Shown here one piece after another: positions 1 through 8,841 of a stretch of 64,000 nt of DNA. Numbering within the stretch: the stretch's first letter is position 1; every line of letters starts with the position of its first letter. The notes beneath the pieces were generated by a model. The model searched no databases and was not told where the DNA came from. It was given only the letters and a program-made list of their open reading frames with translations. The stretch comes from Terriglobia bacterium (GTDB lineage Bacteria; Acidobacteriota; Terriglobia; JAIQFV01): assembly GCA_028716525.1 (NCBI GenBank), contig JAQUPQ010000013.1:1-64000 (forward strand). The letters are read 5' to 3'. The translations under genes and the position numbers were made by a program.

Positions 1-960
1 CCGGATCAGCGAGCCTTCCAATTCTCGAATGTTGGATTTGATTTTGCTGGCGATGTAGAGCGCCACATTGTCGGGCAGTTTTACCTTCTCCGTGTCGGCT
101 TTCTTTTGAAGAATGGCCACCTTGGTTTCCAAATCGGGCGGTTGAATGTCGGCGATCAAGCCCCACTCAAAACGCGATTTCAGCCGCTCTTCAATGGTCG
201 GAATATCTTTCGGAGGGCAGTCGCTCGAAATCACAATCTGCTTCTGGTTGTCGTACAAGGCATTGAAGAGATGGAAAAATTCTTCCTGCGTGCGCTCCTT
301 GCCGGCAATGAACTGGATGTCGTCGATCAACAGGGCGTCCACGGTCCGATACTTATCGCGGAACGAAACCATGCGGTCATAACGCAACGATGAAATGACG
401 TCATTCGTAAACTTCTCAGTTGATACATAGGTGAGCCTGGCCTTGGAATTGTTGCGCTTGACCATGTGACCGATGGCGTGCATCAGATGCGTCTTTCCAA
501 GCCCCACGCCACCATAAATAAACAGGGGGTTGTAAGCTTTGGAGGGCGATTCCGCCACGGCGAAGGCGGCTGCGTGAGCAAACTGATTGCTGGATCCCAC
601 CACAAACGTCTCGAACGTGTATTTGGCATTCAGCTGGTATTCGATAGAGTCGAAATCCAGCATGGCCTGCTCGGGAAACCGAAAAACCCGAGGCGTTCTT
701 TCTCCTGACGACAACCCTTGCGGCCCGCCAAGCACCTGAAACTCAAAGCGCACCCCCTCAGCACCGATTTCCACAGCCGAGCGGTTGATTTCGTCCGTCA
801 AATTCTCCAAAATCCACTCCCTGAAAACCTCATTGGGGACATCGACAAAAGCCACCGCGTTTTTCTCGTGGCTGAAGCGTGTCGGCCGTATCCAGGTATC
901 GAAGTTTTGAGGATCAACCTTGTTCTTGAGGGATTGCGTGACTTTCTGCCAAATGTTCAT
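1..960 (-). CDS. dnaA: Chromosomal replication initiator DnaA (3' part cut by window edge)
   Basis: Binds DnaA boxes at the origin and melts the adjacent DNA. Reading the minus strand from the ATG at 960-958 gives 320 codons without a stop, starting [17 protein letters not shown], a typical DnaA domain I. The AAA+ domain is clear: Walker [10 protein letters not shown] near residues 149-157, Walker B LLIDDIQF near 209-216, a sensor-1-like [10 protein letters not shown] stretch, and the SRFEWGL segment that follows it in DnaA proteins. The DNA-binding domain IV lies beyond the left edge. The gene is transcribed away from hemE, and DnaA-box-like 9-mers lie just upstream, which fits autoregulation, an origin, or both. 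Confidence 0.96.
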   Translation of the reverse strand, partial: MNIWQKVTQSLKNKVDPQNFDTWIRPTRFSHEKNAVAFVDVPNEVFREWILENLTDEINRSAVEIGAEGVRFEFQVLGGPQGLSSGERTPRVFRFPEQAMLDFDSIEYQLNAKYTFETFVVGSSNQFAHAAAFAVAESPSKAYNPLFIYGGVGLGKTHLMHAIGHMVKRNNSKARLTYVSTEKFTNDVISSLRYDRMVSFRDKYRTVDALLIDDIQFIAGKERTQEEFFHLFNALYDNQKQIVISSDCPPKDIPTIEERLKSRFEWGLIADIQPPDLETKVAILQKKADTEKVKLPDNVALYIASKIKSNIRELEGSLIR

Positions 961-1333
961 AAATGAATAAGTTAGAATGAAATCTTTTTCACAGCGATTT
1001 CCACAGCCTGTGGAAAAGCGGCATTTCTGGAGCTTGTTCAAATGGAGCTTTGTAGAGCCTCAAAACGCTCAGAAAATAGTAGCATTTTTGACCCCTCTTC
1101 GCAACGATAATTTATTAAAAAATCAACTAAATTCCCTGTGGAAAAAAGTTTTTTTCGGGCGTCAAAATTTGCCCCAAAAACAGGCGGTTTTAGAGGGCCA
1201 AGAGGGGCCCACGCGTCCTGGAAATGGTTTTGGAGTTTCTGTGCGGGCGAATTGATCAAACAGCATCGCGGCAAAGTCGCATTCTTGCCGTACAAGATCA
1301 TCTACGATTAAACGCGGCCGCGACCAAATCTCC
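961..1333. other. Candidate oriC / dnaA control region
   Basis: Gene-free gap between divergent dnaA and hemE. Nine-mers fitting the DnaA box TTWTNCACA are seen at 985-993 (TTTTTCACA), 1009-1017 (minus strand, TTTTCCACA) and 1137-1145 (minus strand, TTTTCCACA); 997-1005 (ATTTCCACA) has one mismatch. An AT-rich run at about 1105-1135 lies between the boxes and could be an unwinding element. Position next to dnaA and the divergent gene order support an origin, but a simple dnaA autoregulatory region would look similar. No coding sequence is supported here. Confidence 0.5.
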
Positions 1334-1362
1334 TTCACGAGCTAAAAGGCATCTGTTAATAT
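1334..1362 (+). promoter_or_regulatory. Possible sigma-70 promoter of the heme block
   Basis: TTCACG (1334-1339) and TAATAT (1357-1362) are 17 bases apart, each matching four of six consensus positions. Transcription from here would give a leader of about 75 bases before hemE. Sequence match only. Confidence 0.35.
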
Positions 1363-1443
1363 ACGGAATTCTCTTGAGCCCTGCGGCGGCGCTGAAGCCA
1401 CCGTCGGCGAAAGAAATCCTCGCAGTTCGGTTGGACCTGGATC

Positions 1444-2490
1444 ATGAAAAACGACCTCTTCTTGCGCGCCTGTCGCCGTTCCCCGGTGGAGCGGGTTCCG
1501 GTGTGGCTGATGCGACAAGCCGGCCGCTACATGCAGGCCTACCGCGACGTCCGTCGCAAGGTTCCCTTCATGGACTTGGTTAAGAATGTGGAGCTGGCCA
1601 CGGAGATCTCACTGCAGCCGTATCGCCGCTTCGGTATGGACGCGGTCATTCTCTTCTCCGACATTCTGGTTCCCGTTGAAGCCATGGGCATCGATGTTTC
1701 CATTCCTGAGGGTGGGCCGCGGATTGGAAATCCCGTCCGGACGCCGGAAGATGTCAGGGCTTTGCGCGTGCCCGACCCCGCCAGCGAAACGCGCTTCGTG
1801 CTGGACATCTTGGAGCGGGTGCGGCGGCTGGTGAACGATGAAGTTCCTGTGATTGGATTTGCCGGCGCCCCGTACACGCTGGCCTCCTACATCGTGGAGG
1901 GCGGCAGTTCGCGTCAATACGCGCTGATCAAATCTATGCTGTACGGTAGCCCCCGGGTTTTACATGCGCTGCTTGAAAAGATCTCGGACACTATCATCCG
2001 GTACCTGCGCGCGCAGGTCGAAGCTGGCGCTCAGGCTCTGCAGTTGTTCGACACCTGGGCAGGGGAACTTTCGGCGGCGCAGTATCGGGAATTTGCGCTG
2101 CCCTATGTGCAGCGCATTTTCGAAGAGACTCGAAAACTCGGCGTCCCGCGAATCCTGTTCGTCAACGGCTGTGCAGCGCTGTTCGACGACATGCTGGAAT
2201 CGGGAGCCGAGGTGTTGAGCGTTGATTGGCGCGTCGATTTGGCGGAGATGCGCGTGCGAGCGGGCTCTCGCGTAGCCTTGCAGGGCAATGTAGACCCGTG
2301 CGTTTTGCTGTCCACCGTCGGAGCAGTCGAAAAAGAGGCGGCCGAGGCCATCGCCAAGGGCGGCGGGCTTGGACACATTCTTAATTTGGGCCACGGAATT
2401 TTGCCCACAACGCCTGAAGAAAACGTCGCCGCCTTTGTGGAAGCGGCCAAGAAGGTTCCCCTGGCCGCAGCCGAACCGAAGAGTTCTTGA
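1444..2490 (+). CDS. hemE: Uroporphyrinogen decarboxylase HemE
   Basis: Cytoplasmic enzyme that removes four carboxyl groups from uroporphyrinogen III to give coproporphyrinogen III. The 348-residue protein has the usual family length and both signatures: PVWLMRQAGRYMQAYRD near the N-terminus (substrate-binding arginines) and GFAGAPYTLASYIVEGG in the middle. It ends with the family pattern LNLGHGILPTTPEENV. No strong Shine-Dalgarno sequence precedes the ATG, but the N-terminal MKNDLFLRACRR matches where HemE proteins start. It is the first gene of a four-enzyme heme block, 11 bases ahead of hemN. Confidence 0.96.
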   Translation: MKNDLFLRACRRSPVERVPVWLMRQAGRYMQAYRDVRRKVPFMDLVKNVELATEISLQPYRRFGMDAVILFSDILVPVEAMGIDVSIPEGGPRIGNPVRTPEDVRALRVPDPASETRFVLDILERVRRLVNDEVPVIGFAGAPYTLASYIVEGGSSRQYALIKSMLYGSPRVLHALLEKISDTIIRYLRAQVEAGAQALQLFDTWAGELSAAQYREFALPYVQRIFEETRKLGVPRILFVNGCAALFDDMLESGAEVLSVDWRVDLAEMRVRAGSRVALQGNVDPCVLLSTVGAVEKEAAEAIAKGGGLGHILNLGHGILPTTPEENVAAFVEAAKKVPLAAAEPKSS

Positions 2491-2501
2491 AGGGCAGACC
2501 G

Positions 2502-3917
2502 ATGTCATCACAACTGGAAATTCAATTTCGAAATCAGCACGTGGTTTTTCCGGAAGCGTTGCTGGATAAATACAACATCCCGGGCCCGCGCTACACCAGT
2601 TATCCCACCGCGCCGGAATGGAAGAGCGAGTTCGGGCCGCCGGACATGGAGTCCACCCTCGACGCCTCCAACCGCAGCCCATCCGCGCGGCCGCTTTCGC
2701 TGTACATGCATCTCCCGTTCTGTGATTCGCTGTGTCTGTTTTGCGGCTGCAACGTGGTCATTCAGAAGAACCACGAGCACGCGCATCCTTATCTGGAGCG
2801 ATTGAAGTGGGAGATCGACGCCTTTTCAAAACACCTGGATCGCGGGCGCCAGGTCATTCAATTCCACTGGGGCGGCGGCACGCCCACCTACCTGAGCCCG
2901 GAGCAACTGGAAGATTTGTTCGTGTTCACGAGGGAGCGATTTTCGTTTTCGCCGCAGGCCGAGATCGGGGTGGAAGTGGATCCGCGCGTCACCACCGAGC
3001 AGCACGTTCGCACGCTGCGGCGTTTGGGATTCAACCGCATTTCCATGGGCGTTCAGGATTTCAATCCCGTGGTTCAGAAAACCGTCCATCGCGTTCAACC
3101 CTACGAACTCACGGCCAACCTCGTCGACCTATGCCGCGAGGCACACTTTGAGTCCATCAACATCGATTTGATATACGGGCTGCCGCACCAAACCGGCGAT
3201 TCGTTCGCCGATACGGTCGATAAGGTGATCGGCATCAATCCTGACCGCATTGCCATGTTCAGCTACGCCCACGTGCCGTGGCTCAAGAAGCAGCAGGGCG
3301 CGTTTGCCAAAGACATTCCCGACGGCGCCGACAAGTTTCAAATCTTCCGCAGCGGCGTGGAGCGGTTCACCGCGGCCGGCTACGATTACATCGGATTTGA
3401 TCATTTCGCGCGGCCCAACGACGAGCTCTGTGTGGCCCAACGGGAGCGTACTTTGCAACGGAATTTTCAAGGCTACACCACCAAGGCCGGCGCGGATTTG
3501 TTGGGACTGGGCGTGAGTTCCATCAGCGGCATCGATCGTGTGTACGCCCAGAACTTTCGCGATCTGGAATCCTACGGGGCGGCCATCGATGAGAAACGCC
3601 TCGCCACCATGCGCGGCATGCGTCTCAGCGACGACGACGTCATCCGCCGCGCCGTCATCAATCGAATTTTGTGCCACTGCGTGCTGCACAAATCCGAAAT
3701 CGAAGCGGAATTCCATTTGGAGTTCGATGAGTATTTCGCCGAAGAGCTCCCGCGGCTGGAAGAACTGGCGCGCGACGGCCTGCTCGAGCTCCGGGACAAC
3801 ACCGTGGCGGTGACGCTGCTGGGGCGCGTGTTCATTCGCATCGTCGGCATGGCGTTCGACAAGTATCTGCGTCAGAAGAAAGATTCGGCGCGCCCGCTGT
3901 TCTCAAAAACATTGTAG
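2502..3917 (+). CDS. hemN: Oxygen-independent coproporphyrinogen III oxidase HemN
   Basis: Radical-SAM enzyme that converts coproporphyrinogen III to protoporphyrinogen IX without oxygen. The 471-residue protein carries the HemN cysteine pattern CDSLCLFCGC: C74, C78 and C81 for the 4Fe-4S cluster plus C83, which separates true HemN from HemW-like relatives. The GGGTPTYL motif for SAM binding follows. The first in-frame start is TTG at 2487, inside hemE. I prefer ATG 2502 because GAAGGG precedes it at good spacing and it lies 11 bases after the hemE stop. With HemE upstream and ferrochelatase and the oxidase downstream, it supports the classical protoporphyrin route. Confidence 0.94.
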   Translation: MSSQLEIQFRNQHVVFPEALLDKYNIPGPRYTSYPTAPEWKSEFGPPDMESTLDASNRSPSARPLSLYMHLPFCDSLCLFCGCNVVIQKNHEHAHPYLERLKWEIDAFSKHLDRGRQVIQFHWGGGTPTYLSPEQLEDLFVFTRERFSFSPQAEIGVEVDPRVTTEQHVRTLRRLGFNRISMGVQDFNPVVQKTVHRVQPYELTANLVDLCREAHFESINIDLIYGLPHQTGDSFADTVDKVIGINPDRIAMFSYAHVPWLKKQQGAFAKDIPDGADKFQIFRSGVERFTAAGYDYIGFDHFARPNDELCVAQRERTLQRNFQGYTTKAGADLLGLGVSSISGIDRVYAQNFRDLESYGAAIDEKRLATMRGMRLSDDDVIRRAVINRILCHCVLHKSEIEAEFHLEFDEYFAEELPRLEELARDGLLELRDNTVAVTLLGRVFIRIVGMAFDKYLRQKKDSARPLFSKTL

Positions 3918-3952
3918 CCTGTTCCTCGAACCATCGTCTTCACAGGATTTTT

Positions 3953-4990
3953 ATGGCCAATCCCCGCATCGGCGTACTCCTGTTCAATCTGGGCGGCCCG
4001 GAGAAACCGGAGGATGTTAAACCGTTCCTCTACAACCTGTTCTCCGATCCGGACATCATCCGGATTCGCAATAACGCCTTTAGGAAGGCTGTCGCCTGGC
4101 TGATCACGGCGCTGCGCCACAAACGCTCCAGCGGTTACTACGCCCTGATTGGCGGCGGATCTCCCTTGCGAAAGATCACCGACCAACAGGCCGCGGCGTT
4201 GGAGCGCCAACTGGCCGACGAAGGGTTCCCGGTAAAAGTGTACGTGGGCATGCGGTGCTGGAACCCGACCATTGATGAAGCCTTGACGGCGGTCGAGCGC
4301 GATGAGATTACTCATCTCGTGGTTTTGCCGCTCTTCCCGCAATTTTCAGTCACCACCACGGGGTCCTGTATCAACTATTTCAACGCCCGCTTGCGACAAA
4401 GCCCGCGAGCCTCCGCCATCCAAGCCAGCTACGTGACACGATGGTTCGACGAACCGCTTTACATTGAGGCCTTAGCCGGCCTGATCCGCGCAGAATTCCG
4501 AAATTTTCCGGATCCCGATCCGCGGGCGATCTATATCGTTTACAGTGCCCATTCCATCCCGAAGCGCTATATCGACGAGGGCGATCCTTACCTGGAACAC
4601 ATCCAACACACCGTGGCGCTGCTCAACGAAAAACTGGGGAACAAGAGTCAGTGGACGCTGTCGTTCCAATCCAAGGTCGGGCCGGTGAAATGGCTTGAAC
4701 CCAGCACCGAGCAGATCATCAGGACCTTGGGCCGCCGGGGAACCCGGCAGGCGTTGCTTGTGCCGATCAGTTTTGTATCGGATCACATCGAAACGCTCTA
4801 CGAGATCGACATTCAATACCGAAAGGAAGCCGAGTCGGTTGGAGTTTCACATTTCCGTCGCTGCGCGGCCTTGAATGTCAATCCGACGTTTATTGCCGCG
4901 CTCGCCGCCCTCGTCAAGGAGCAACTGGCGTCACTCCAAATTTCCTCAGCCGCCGCCGTTCAACATGAGCAACCCAACCTCTTCAGGTAA
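3953..4990 (+). CDS. hemH: Ferrochelatase HemH
   Basis: Inserts Fe2+ into protoporphyrin IX to make protoheme. The 345-residue protein opens with RIGVLLFNLGGPEKPEDVKPF, as ferrochelatases do. The metal-handling histidine is in YSAHSIP (H200) and the conserved glutamate in SDHIETLYEID (E280). The ATG at 3953 gives the standard family N-terminus. Its last 26 bases overlap the start of the next gene in another frame, so the two are probably translationally coupled. No membrane segment is visible, so it is likely soluble or peripheral. Confidence 0.95.
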   Translation: MANPRIGVLLFNLGGPEKPEDVKPFLYNLFSDPDIIRIRNNAFRKAVAWLITALRHKRSSGYYALIGGGSPLRKITDQQAAALERQLADEGFPVKVYVGMRCWNPTIDEALTAVERDEITHLVVLPLFPQFSVTTTGSCINYFNARLRQSPRASAIQASYVTRWFDEPLYIEALAGLIRAEFRNFPDPDPRAIYIVYSAHSIPKRYIDEGDPYLEHIQHTVALLNEKLGNKSQWTLSFQSKVGPVKWLEPSTEQIIRTLGRRGTRQALLVPISFVSDHIETLYEIDIQYRKEAESVGVSHFRRCAALNVNPTFIAALAALVKEQLASLQISSAAAVQHEQPNLFR

Positions 4991-6425
4991 TCGCAAAAAA
5001 ATCATCGTGCTGGGCGCCGGGATTTCCGGTTTGACCTGCGCCTTTCGTCTTCACCGGGCAGGATTTGATGTGGAAGTTTTGGAACGCGAATCCTCGCCCG
5101 GCGGAGTCATGCAAACGCGCCTCCAGGATGGATTTCTCACGGAAGCCGGCCCGAACAGTTTTCAATCCGGCGAGGATATTCTCTCGTTGATTCACGACGC
5201 CGGACTCGACGGGGAATTGTTGGAAGCCGAGGCCTCGCTCCCGCGCTACATTTTCTTTCGGGGAAAATTGAATCTCGCCCCGCTGGGCCCGGGCGCGCTG
5301 TTGACGACCCCTCTTCTTTCCACGGGCGCCAAATGGAAGTTGCTCCGGGAGCCTTGGGCTCCGTCCAACGCCGATGGGCATGAAGAATCCATCCAGGAAT
5401 TTGTTTCCCGTCGCCTCGGACCCGAACTTCATGATGTGCTGCTGGCACCGCTGGTATCGGGAATTTACGCCGGCGATACGCGCCGGCTCAGTATGCAGAG
5501 CGTCTTTCCGCTGATGGTGGAGCTGGAACAAAAATACGGCAGCCTTCTCAAAGGATTTTTGAAGCATGCGAAGGAGGAGCGCCGCAAACGCGAGGCTGCC
5601 GGAAAACCCAAGCCCAGACGCACGCTCTGCTCTTTCACAAATGGGTTGAAGGCTTTGCCGGAGGGAATTGCGCGAAACTTGGGATCACGTCTGCATGTGG
5701 ATTGTGTGGTGCAGTCCCTTCAATTCACACCGGAGCGAGGATTTGATCTGAAGGCCACAGAAAAAGGAGTGCCCAAGCAATTTCATTCGGACGGCCTGGT
5801 CATCGCAAGCTCGGTTCTGCGGGCGGGAGAACATCTCAAGGATCTGGCACGATCAAAAGGCGCCGAAGCGCTGCAGGCCGCCGGCGAAGCGTTGCAGAAG
5901 GTGGAACTTCCTCCTTTGGCGGGTGTGTGTCTGGCGTATAAAAAGACGGACGTCCCTCACAACTTGCGCGGCTTCGGATTTCTGATTCCTCGAAGCGAAA
6001 AGATCAGGATGTTGGGTTGCATTTGGAGCTCCTCGCTGTTTGCCCATCGCGCGCCCGAGGGCTGGGTGCTGCTGACCAACTTCATCGGAGGCGCCACGGA
6101 TCCCGCCATCCTGGATTTAACCGAGGGACAGCTCCTGGAGGCTGTCCGGAAGGATCTCCGAACGGTCTTGGGAATAACCGCGCCGCCGCGGGTGGTGGCC
6201 TTGAACCGCTACGAACAGGCCATTCCGCAATATAATCTGGGACACAAGGCGCGCATCGAAGAAGTTCTGAGCGCCGTCTCAACAGTGCCGGGATTGGCAA
6301 TAACAGGAAATTATCTCTCGGGGGTCTCGGTAGGCGACTGCGTCAAGCAAGCCAGTGAATTGGTCCGGCAGATTTGCAAGGAGCACGGAACAGCTCCGGA
6401 TTCTCAGGCCGGCCGGGAGGATTAA
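4965..6425 (+). CDS. hemG: Protoporphyrinogen oxidase (HemY/HemG-type flavoprotein)
   Basis: FAD-dependent oxidase of protoporphyrinogen IX, the step before ferrochelatase. The preferred ATG at 4965 gives 486 residues starting MSNPTSSGNRKKIIVLGAGISGL; the dinucleotide motif GAGISG is at residues 17-22 and GPNSFQSG follows at about 60, as in oxygen-dependent PPO proteins. A longer in-frame start exists at 4875, but its extra 30 residues would lie inside hemH and look non-homologous. A Gram-positive-style coproporphyrinogen oxidase has the same fold. HemN in the same operon argues for protoporphyrinogen as substrate. Confidence 0.9.
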   Translation: MSNPTSSGNRKKIIVLGAGISGLTCAFRLHRAGFDVEVLERESSPGGVMQTRLQDGFLTEAGPNSFQSGEDILSLIHDAGLDGELLEAEASLPRYIFFRGKLNLAPLGPGALLTTPLLSTGAKWKLLREPWAPSNADGHEESIQEFVSRRLGPELHDVLLAPLVSGIYAGDTRRLSMQSVFPLMVELEQKYGSLLKGFLKHAKEERRKREAAGKPKPRRTLCSFTNGLKALPEGIARNLGSRLHVDCVVQSLQFTPERGFDLKATEKGVPKQFHSDGLVIASSVLRAGEHLKDLARSKGAEALQAAGEALQKVELPPLAGVCLAYKKTDVPHNLRGFGFLIPRSEKIRMLGCIWSSSLFAHRAPEGWVLLTNFIGGATDPAILDLTEGQLLEAVRKDLRTVLGITAPPRVVALNRYEQAIPQYNLGHKARIEEVLSAVSTVPGLAITGNYLSGVSVGDCVKQASELVRQICKEHGTAPDSQAGRED

Positions 6426-6426
6426 G

Positions 6427-6969
6427 TTGGAGGCGCTCCGGTCCTTTGTCGATTTTCTAAACAGCCACAGCGGCGCCATCTCGGCGCTGTCGACGGCGAT
6501 TTATGCGCTCTCGACCATTGCGTTGATATTTTTGACCGTCAACTATGTTCGCTTGACGCGCAGTTTGGCCGCCTCGTCCAATCAACAGGTCAGTCACATC
6601 ATCAAAGAGCAGGAAGACCGTCTGGAGGCCAACAAGCAGGGCCTGCACGAGCTGACCAAGATTTTTCTCATCATATTGAACAAGCTTCCCGGCGCTTCGG
6701 AAAATATTCGCGAAATGATCGGCGTGACGCTGTGGACCGAGGAAGACCTCGTGGATATGCGGCATTTGGCGCGCGGACTCGGCGGCTTTGCCATCGGGAA
6801 TGTTTTTTGGGCCATTTATCATTTGAACGGTATTCGCCACCGCGTCACGGAAGTGCAACACGCGGCCAACGGGCGTGAACAGGCGCTCCAGGAATTTCCC
6901 TGGGAGGACTATGCCGCCTCGCTCACGCAAGCCAAACAGGAACTCACCAATTTGCTGGGAATTCTTTGA
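6427..6969 (+). CDS. Single-pass membrane protein of unknown function
   Basis: I do not recognise a family. The start is taken as TTG 6427 because GGGAGG sits seven bases upstream and the codon is two bases after the hemG stop. That gives 180 residues. One hydrophobic segment (about residues 14-37, ALSTAIYALSTIALIFLTV) is followed by a polar region rich in Glu, Lys and Gln with coiled-coil character, then a C-terminal half with HLARGLGGFAIGNVFWAIYHL. The tight spacing suggests co-transcription with the heme genes. A role tied to heme is only a guess from position. Confidence 0.7.
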   Translation: MEALRSFVDFLNSHSGAISALSTAIYALSTIALIFLTVNYVRLTRSLAASSNQQVSHIIKEQEDRLEANKQGLHELTKIFLIILNKLPGASENIREMIGVTLWTEEDLVDMRHLARGLGGFAIGNVFWAIYHLNGIRHRVTEVQHAANGREQALQEFPWEDYAASLTQAKQELTNLLGIL

Positions 6970-7023
6970 TCGCTGACTTCTTACCATCCACCATCGTCAA
7001 CCGCTGTCATCGGAGGGTCCGCC

Positions 7024-8427
7024 ATGCGTCTCAAATTCTTTTTTATTCTGTTGGCTGTCCTTGTGTTTATGTCGAATAACGTTTTCTCAGCGCCTGCGAC
7101 CATGCGCCTCGATTACTACCACACGGGCAACGCCTCGCACGAGGTCTTCAGTGTCGACCGCATCGTGATCGAGCCGCTGCCCTGGCCGGGCAATGTGCAC
7201 AAGACCCTCGATGACACCAATCTCGGTAAATACTACTTCGAAGTCATCGATCGCCAAACCAATCGGGTGCTCTATTCGCGGGGTTTTGCGTCGGTCTTTG
7301 GAGAATGGGAAACCACGGACGAAGCCAAAACGGCGCACCGGACCTTTCAAGAATCCGTGCGCTTTCCGGCGCCGGTCGAGCCGGTTCAAGTGATCTTGAA
7401 GAAGCGCGACCCGCGGAATGCTTTTCAGCAAATCTGGTCGGTCGTCATTGATCCGCACGACTCCACCATCGATACCGCAAAGCCGCCCGCGCCCGGACCG
7501 TTGCTTGAAATTCAAAAGAGCGGGGATTCGGCCGACAAGGTGGATTTTTTGATTCTTGGAGACGGCTACACAGTAGCCGAGCGGCCCAAATTTGAAAAAG
7601 ATGCACGGCGGTTGGCCGATCTGTTGTTCGCAACACCTCCCTTCAAAGAGCATCGCCGCGATTTCAACGTCTGGGCCTTGTGTCCCGCGGCGGCGGAGTC
7701 GGGCATTTCGCGGCCCTCGACCGGCATTCATCGGCGCTCTCCGCTGGGCGCCAGCTACGACGCCTTCGGGTCGGAGCGGTACATTTTGACGTTTGAGAAT
7801 CGCGCTTTCCGTGACATCGCTTCCTGGGCGCCGTACGAATTTGTGGAAATCCTGGTCAACGGCCGGACTTACGGGGGAGGCGGTATCTTCGGTTTGTACA
7901 GCACGGTGGCCGCCGACAGCTTGTGGTCACCTTACGTTTTTATTCACGAATTCGGCCATCACTTTGCCGGGCTGGCCGATGAGTATTACACCTCTCCGGT
8001 GGCTTACGAGACTCCGGCGCATCGTGTCGAGCCCTGGGAGCCCAACGTTACGGCACTTCTCGATCCTGACCATTTGAAATGGAAAGATTTGGTTTCCCCT
8101 GGAACACCCGTTCCAACGCCTTGGAATAAAGAGGCATTCGAGAAATACTCGCGGGAGATTCAGCAACGCCGCCTTCAAATCCGCCGCGACCGGCGCCCCG
8201 AGCCGGAAATGGACGCGCTTTTTCAGGAAGAGAAGGCGCACGAAACGGAACTGCTGGGGACGGACAAGTACTCCGGCAAGGTCGGAGCGTTCGAAGGCGC
8301 CCTGTATGAAGCCAAGGGTTATTATCGGCCGCAGACGGATTGCATCATGTTTACCCGGGATGATGTGGGCTTCTGCGCCGTATGCCGCCGCGCCATCGAG
8401 CGCATCATCGCACTGTACACGCCATGA
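7024..8427 (+). CDS. Secreted M64-family zinc metallopeptidase
   Basis: Probable exported metallopeptidase of the IgA-peptidase M64 family. The 467-residue precursor begins with a signal peptide (MRLKFFFILLAVLVFMSNNVFSA). An M64-like N-terminal beta domain runs to about residue 150; the peptidase region then starts with VDFLILGDGYT. The zinc motif HEFGHHFAGLADEYY has its ligands at H308 and H312. Near the C-terminus, DCIMFTRDDVGFCAVCRRAIE is the usual M64 ending with cysteines. The ATG has GGAGGG upstream. The gene stands alone between the heme block and the sulfite/nitrite reductase operon, and its substrate cannot be told from sequence. Confidence 0.88.
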   Translation: MRLKFFFILLAVLVFMSNNVFSAPATMRLDYYHTGNASHEVFSVDRIVIEPLPWPGNVHKTLDDTNLGKYYFEVIDRQTNRVLYSRGFASVFGEWETTDEAKTAHRTFQESVRFPAPVEPVQVILKKRDPRNAFQQIWSVVIDPHDSTIDTAKPPAPGPLLEIQKSGDSADKVDFLILGDGYTVAERPKFEKDARRLADLLFATPPFKEHRRDFNVWALCPAAAESGISRPSTGIHRRSPLGASYDAFGSERYILTFENRAFRDIASWAPYEFVEILVNGRTYGGGGIFGLYSTVAADSLWSPYVFIHEFGHHFAGLADEYYTSPVAYETPAHRVEPWEPNVTALLDPDHLKWKDLVSPGTPVPTPWNKEAFEKYSREIQQRRLQIRRDRRPEPEMDALFQEEKAHETELLGTDKYSGKVGAFEGALYEAKGYYRPQTDCIMFTRDDVGFCAVCRRAIERIIALYTP

Positions 8428-8468
8428 GCGCGCCGCAGCCTGCTTTACATAAAAAGACAACCCTTGGG

Positions 8469-8498
8469 TTGACTTTGCGGTTTCATTGGGTGTAAAAG
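8469..8498 (+). promoter_or_regulatory. Possible promoter of the structured RNA and reductase operon
   Basis: TTGACT (8469-8474) is a good -35. TAAAAG (8493-8498) is a weak -10 at 18-base spacing. Transcription would begin near 8505, just before the first helix of the RNA described next. Confidence 0.35.
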
Positions 8499-8504
8499 AA
8501 CGTT

Positions 8505-8744
8505 TCTTTTTTTGGAATTCACTATGCCTTCAGCCATTCACAATTGTTGTTGTCCGGCAGCCCCGATGTGTCGGGGCGGTGCGGCCATGGCGATGTGTTG
8601 TTCGCCGCTTCGAATGGCTGAGGCTGTCGGGCATTGTGGAGGATGAAGCGATAACACAATGAAAGGCATTCAGCAAAGCAAGATACGCTGAATCGACCGA
8701 CCGAAAGATCAAGCCCTTCGAAGGAGACTTCGAAGGGCTTTTTT
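8505..8744 (+). ncRNA. Structured leader or small RNA, class not recognised
   Basis: No protein is supported here, but base pairing is extensive. Helices: 8524-8530 with 8663-8669 (7 bp), 8535-8538 with 8658-8661 (4 bp), 8551-8562 with 8622-8633 (12 bp including G-U), 8563-8566 with 8571-8574, 8582-8588 with 8614-8620 (7 bp), and 8589-8593 with 8602-8606 (5 bp). This makes a long rod with a large internal bubble (8539-8550 facing 8634-8657), followed by a 13-bp terminator. Segment 8608-8617 can pair with the terminator's 5' arm (8714-8723) with one mismatch, an arrangement seen in attenuators. The shape recalls 6S RNA, but I see no 6S consensus, so riboswitch-like control of the reductase operon is the other main option. 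Confidence 0.5.
8711..8744 (+). terminator. Rho-independent terminator with 13-bp perfect stem
   Basis: Arms 8711-8723 and 8728-8740 pair perfectly around a GAGA loop, and the stem runs straight into a T tract. It lies about 100 bases before the reductase start, so it either ends a free small RNA or attenuates the operon. Confidence 0.85.
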
Positions 8745-8841
8745 GTTGGTTGGAAATTCATCGGGCAGCGCCGGCCCGTTTTCAAACCGGCGGCTTTTGC
8801 ACGCACCTTTGCAGGGCGCATGCTTGAAAGAAACTATTTTG

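Noticed and set aside
1960..2682. 240-codon frame antisense to hemE/hemN
   Set aside because: Arg/Cys/Pro-rich product without start signal; both sense genes are certain.
8743..8841. Upstream extension of the reductase start
   Set aside because: It would begin in the terminator T tract and adds residues not typical of the family.
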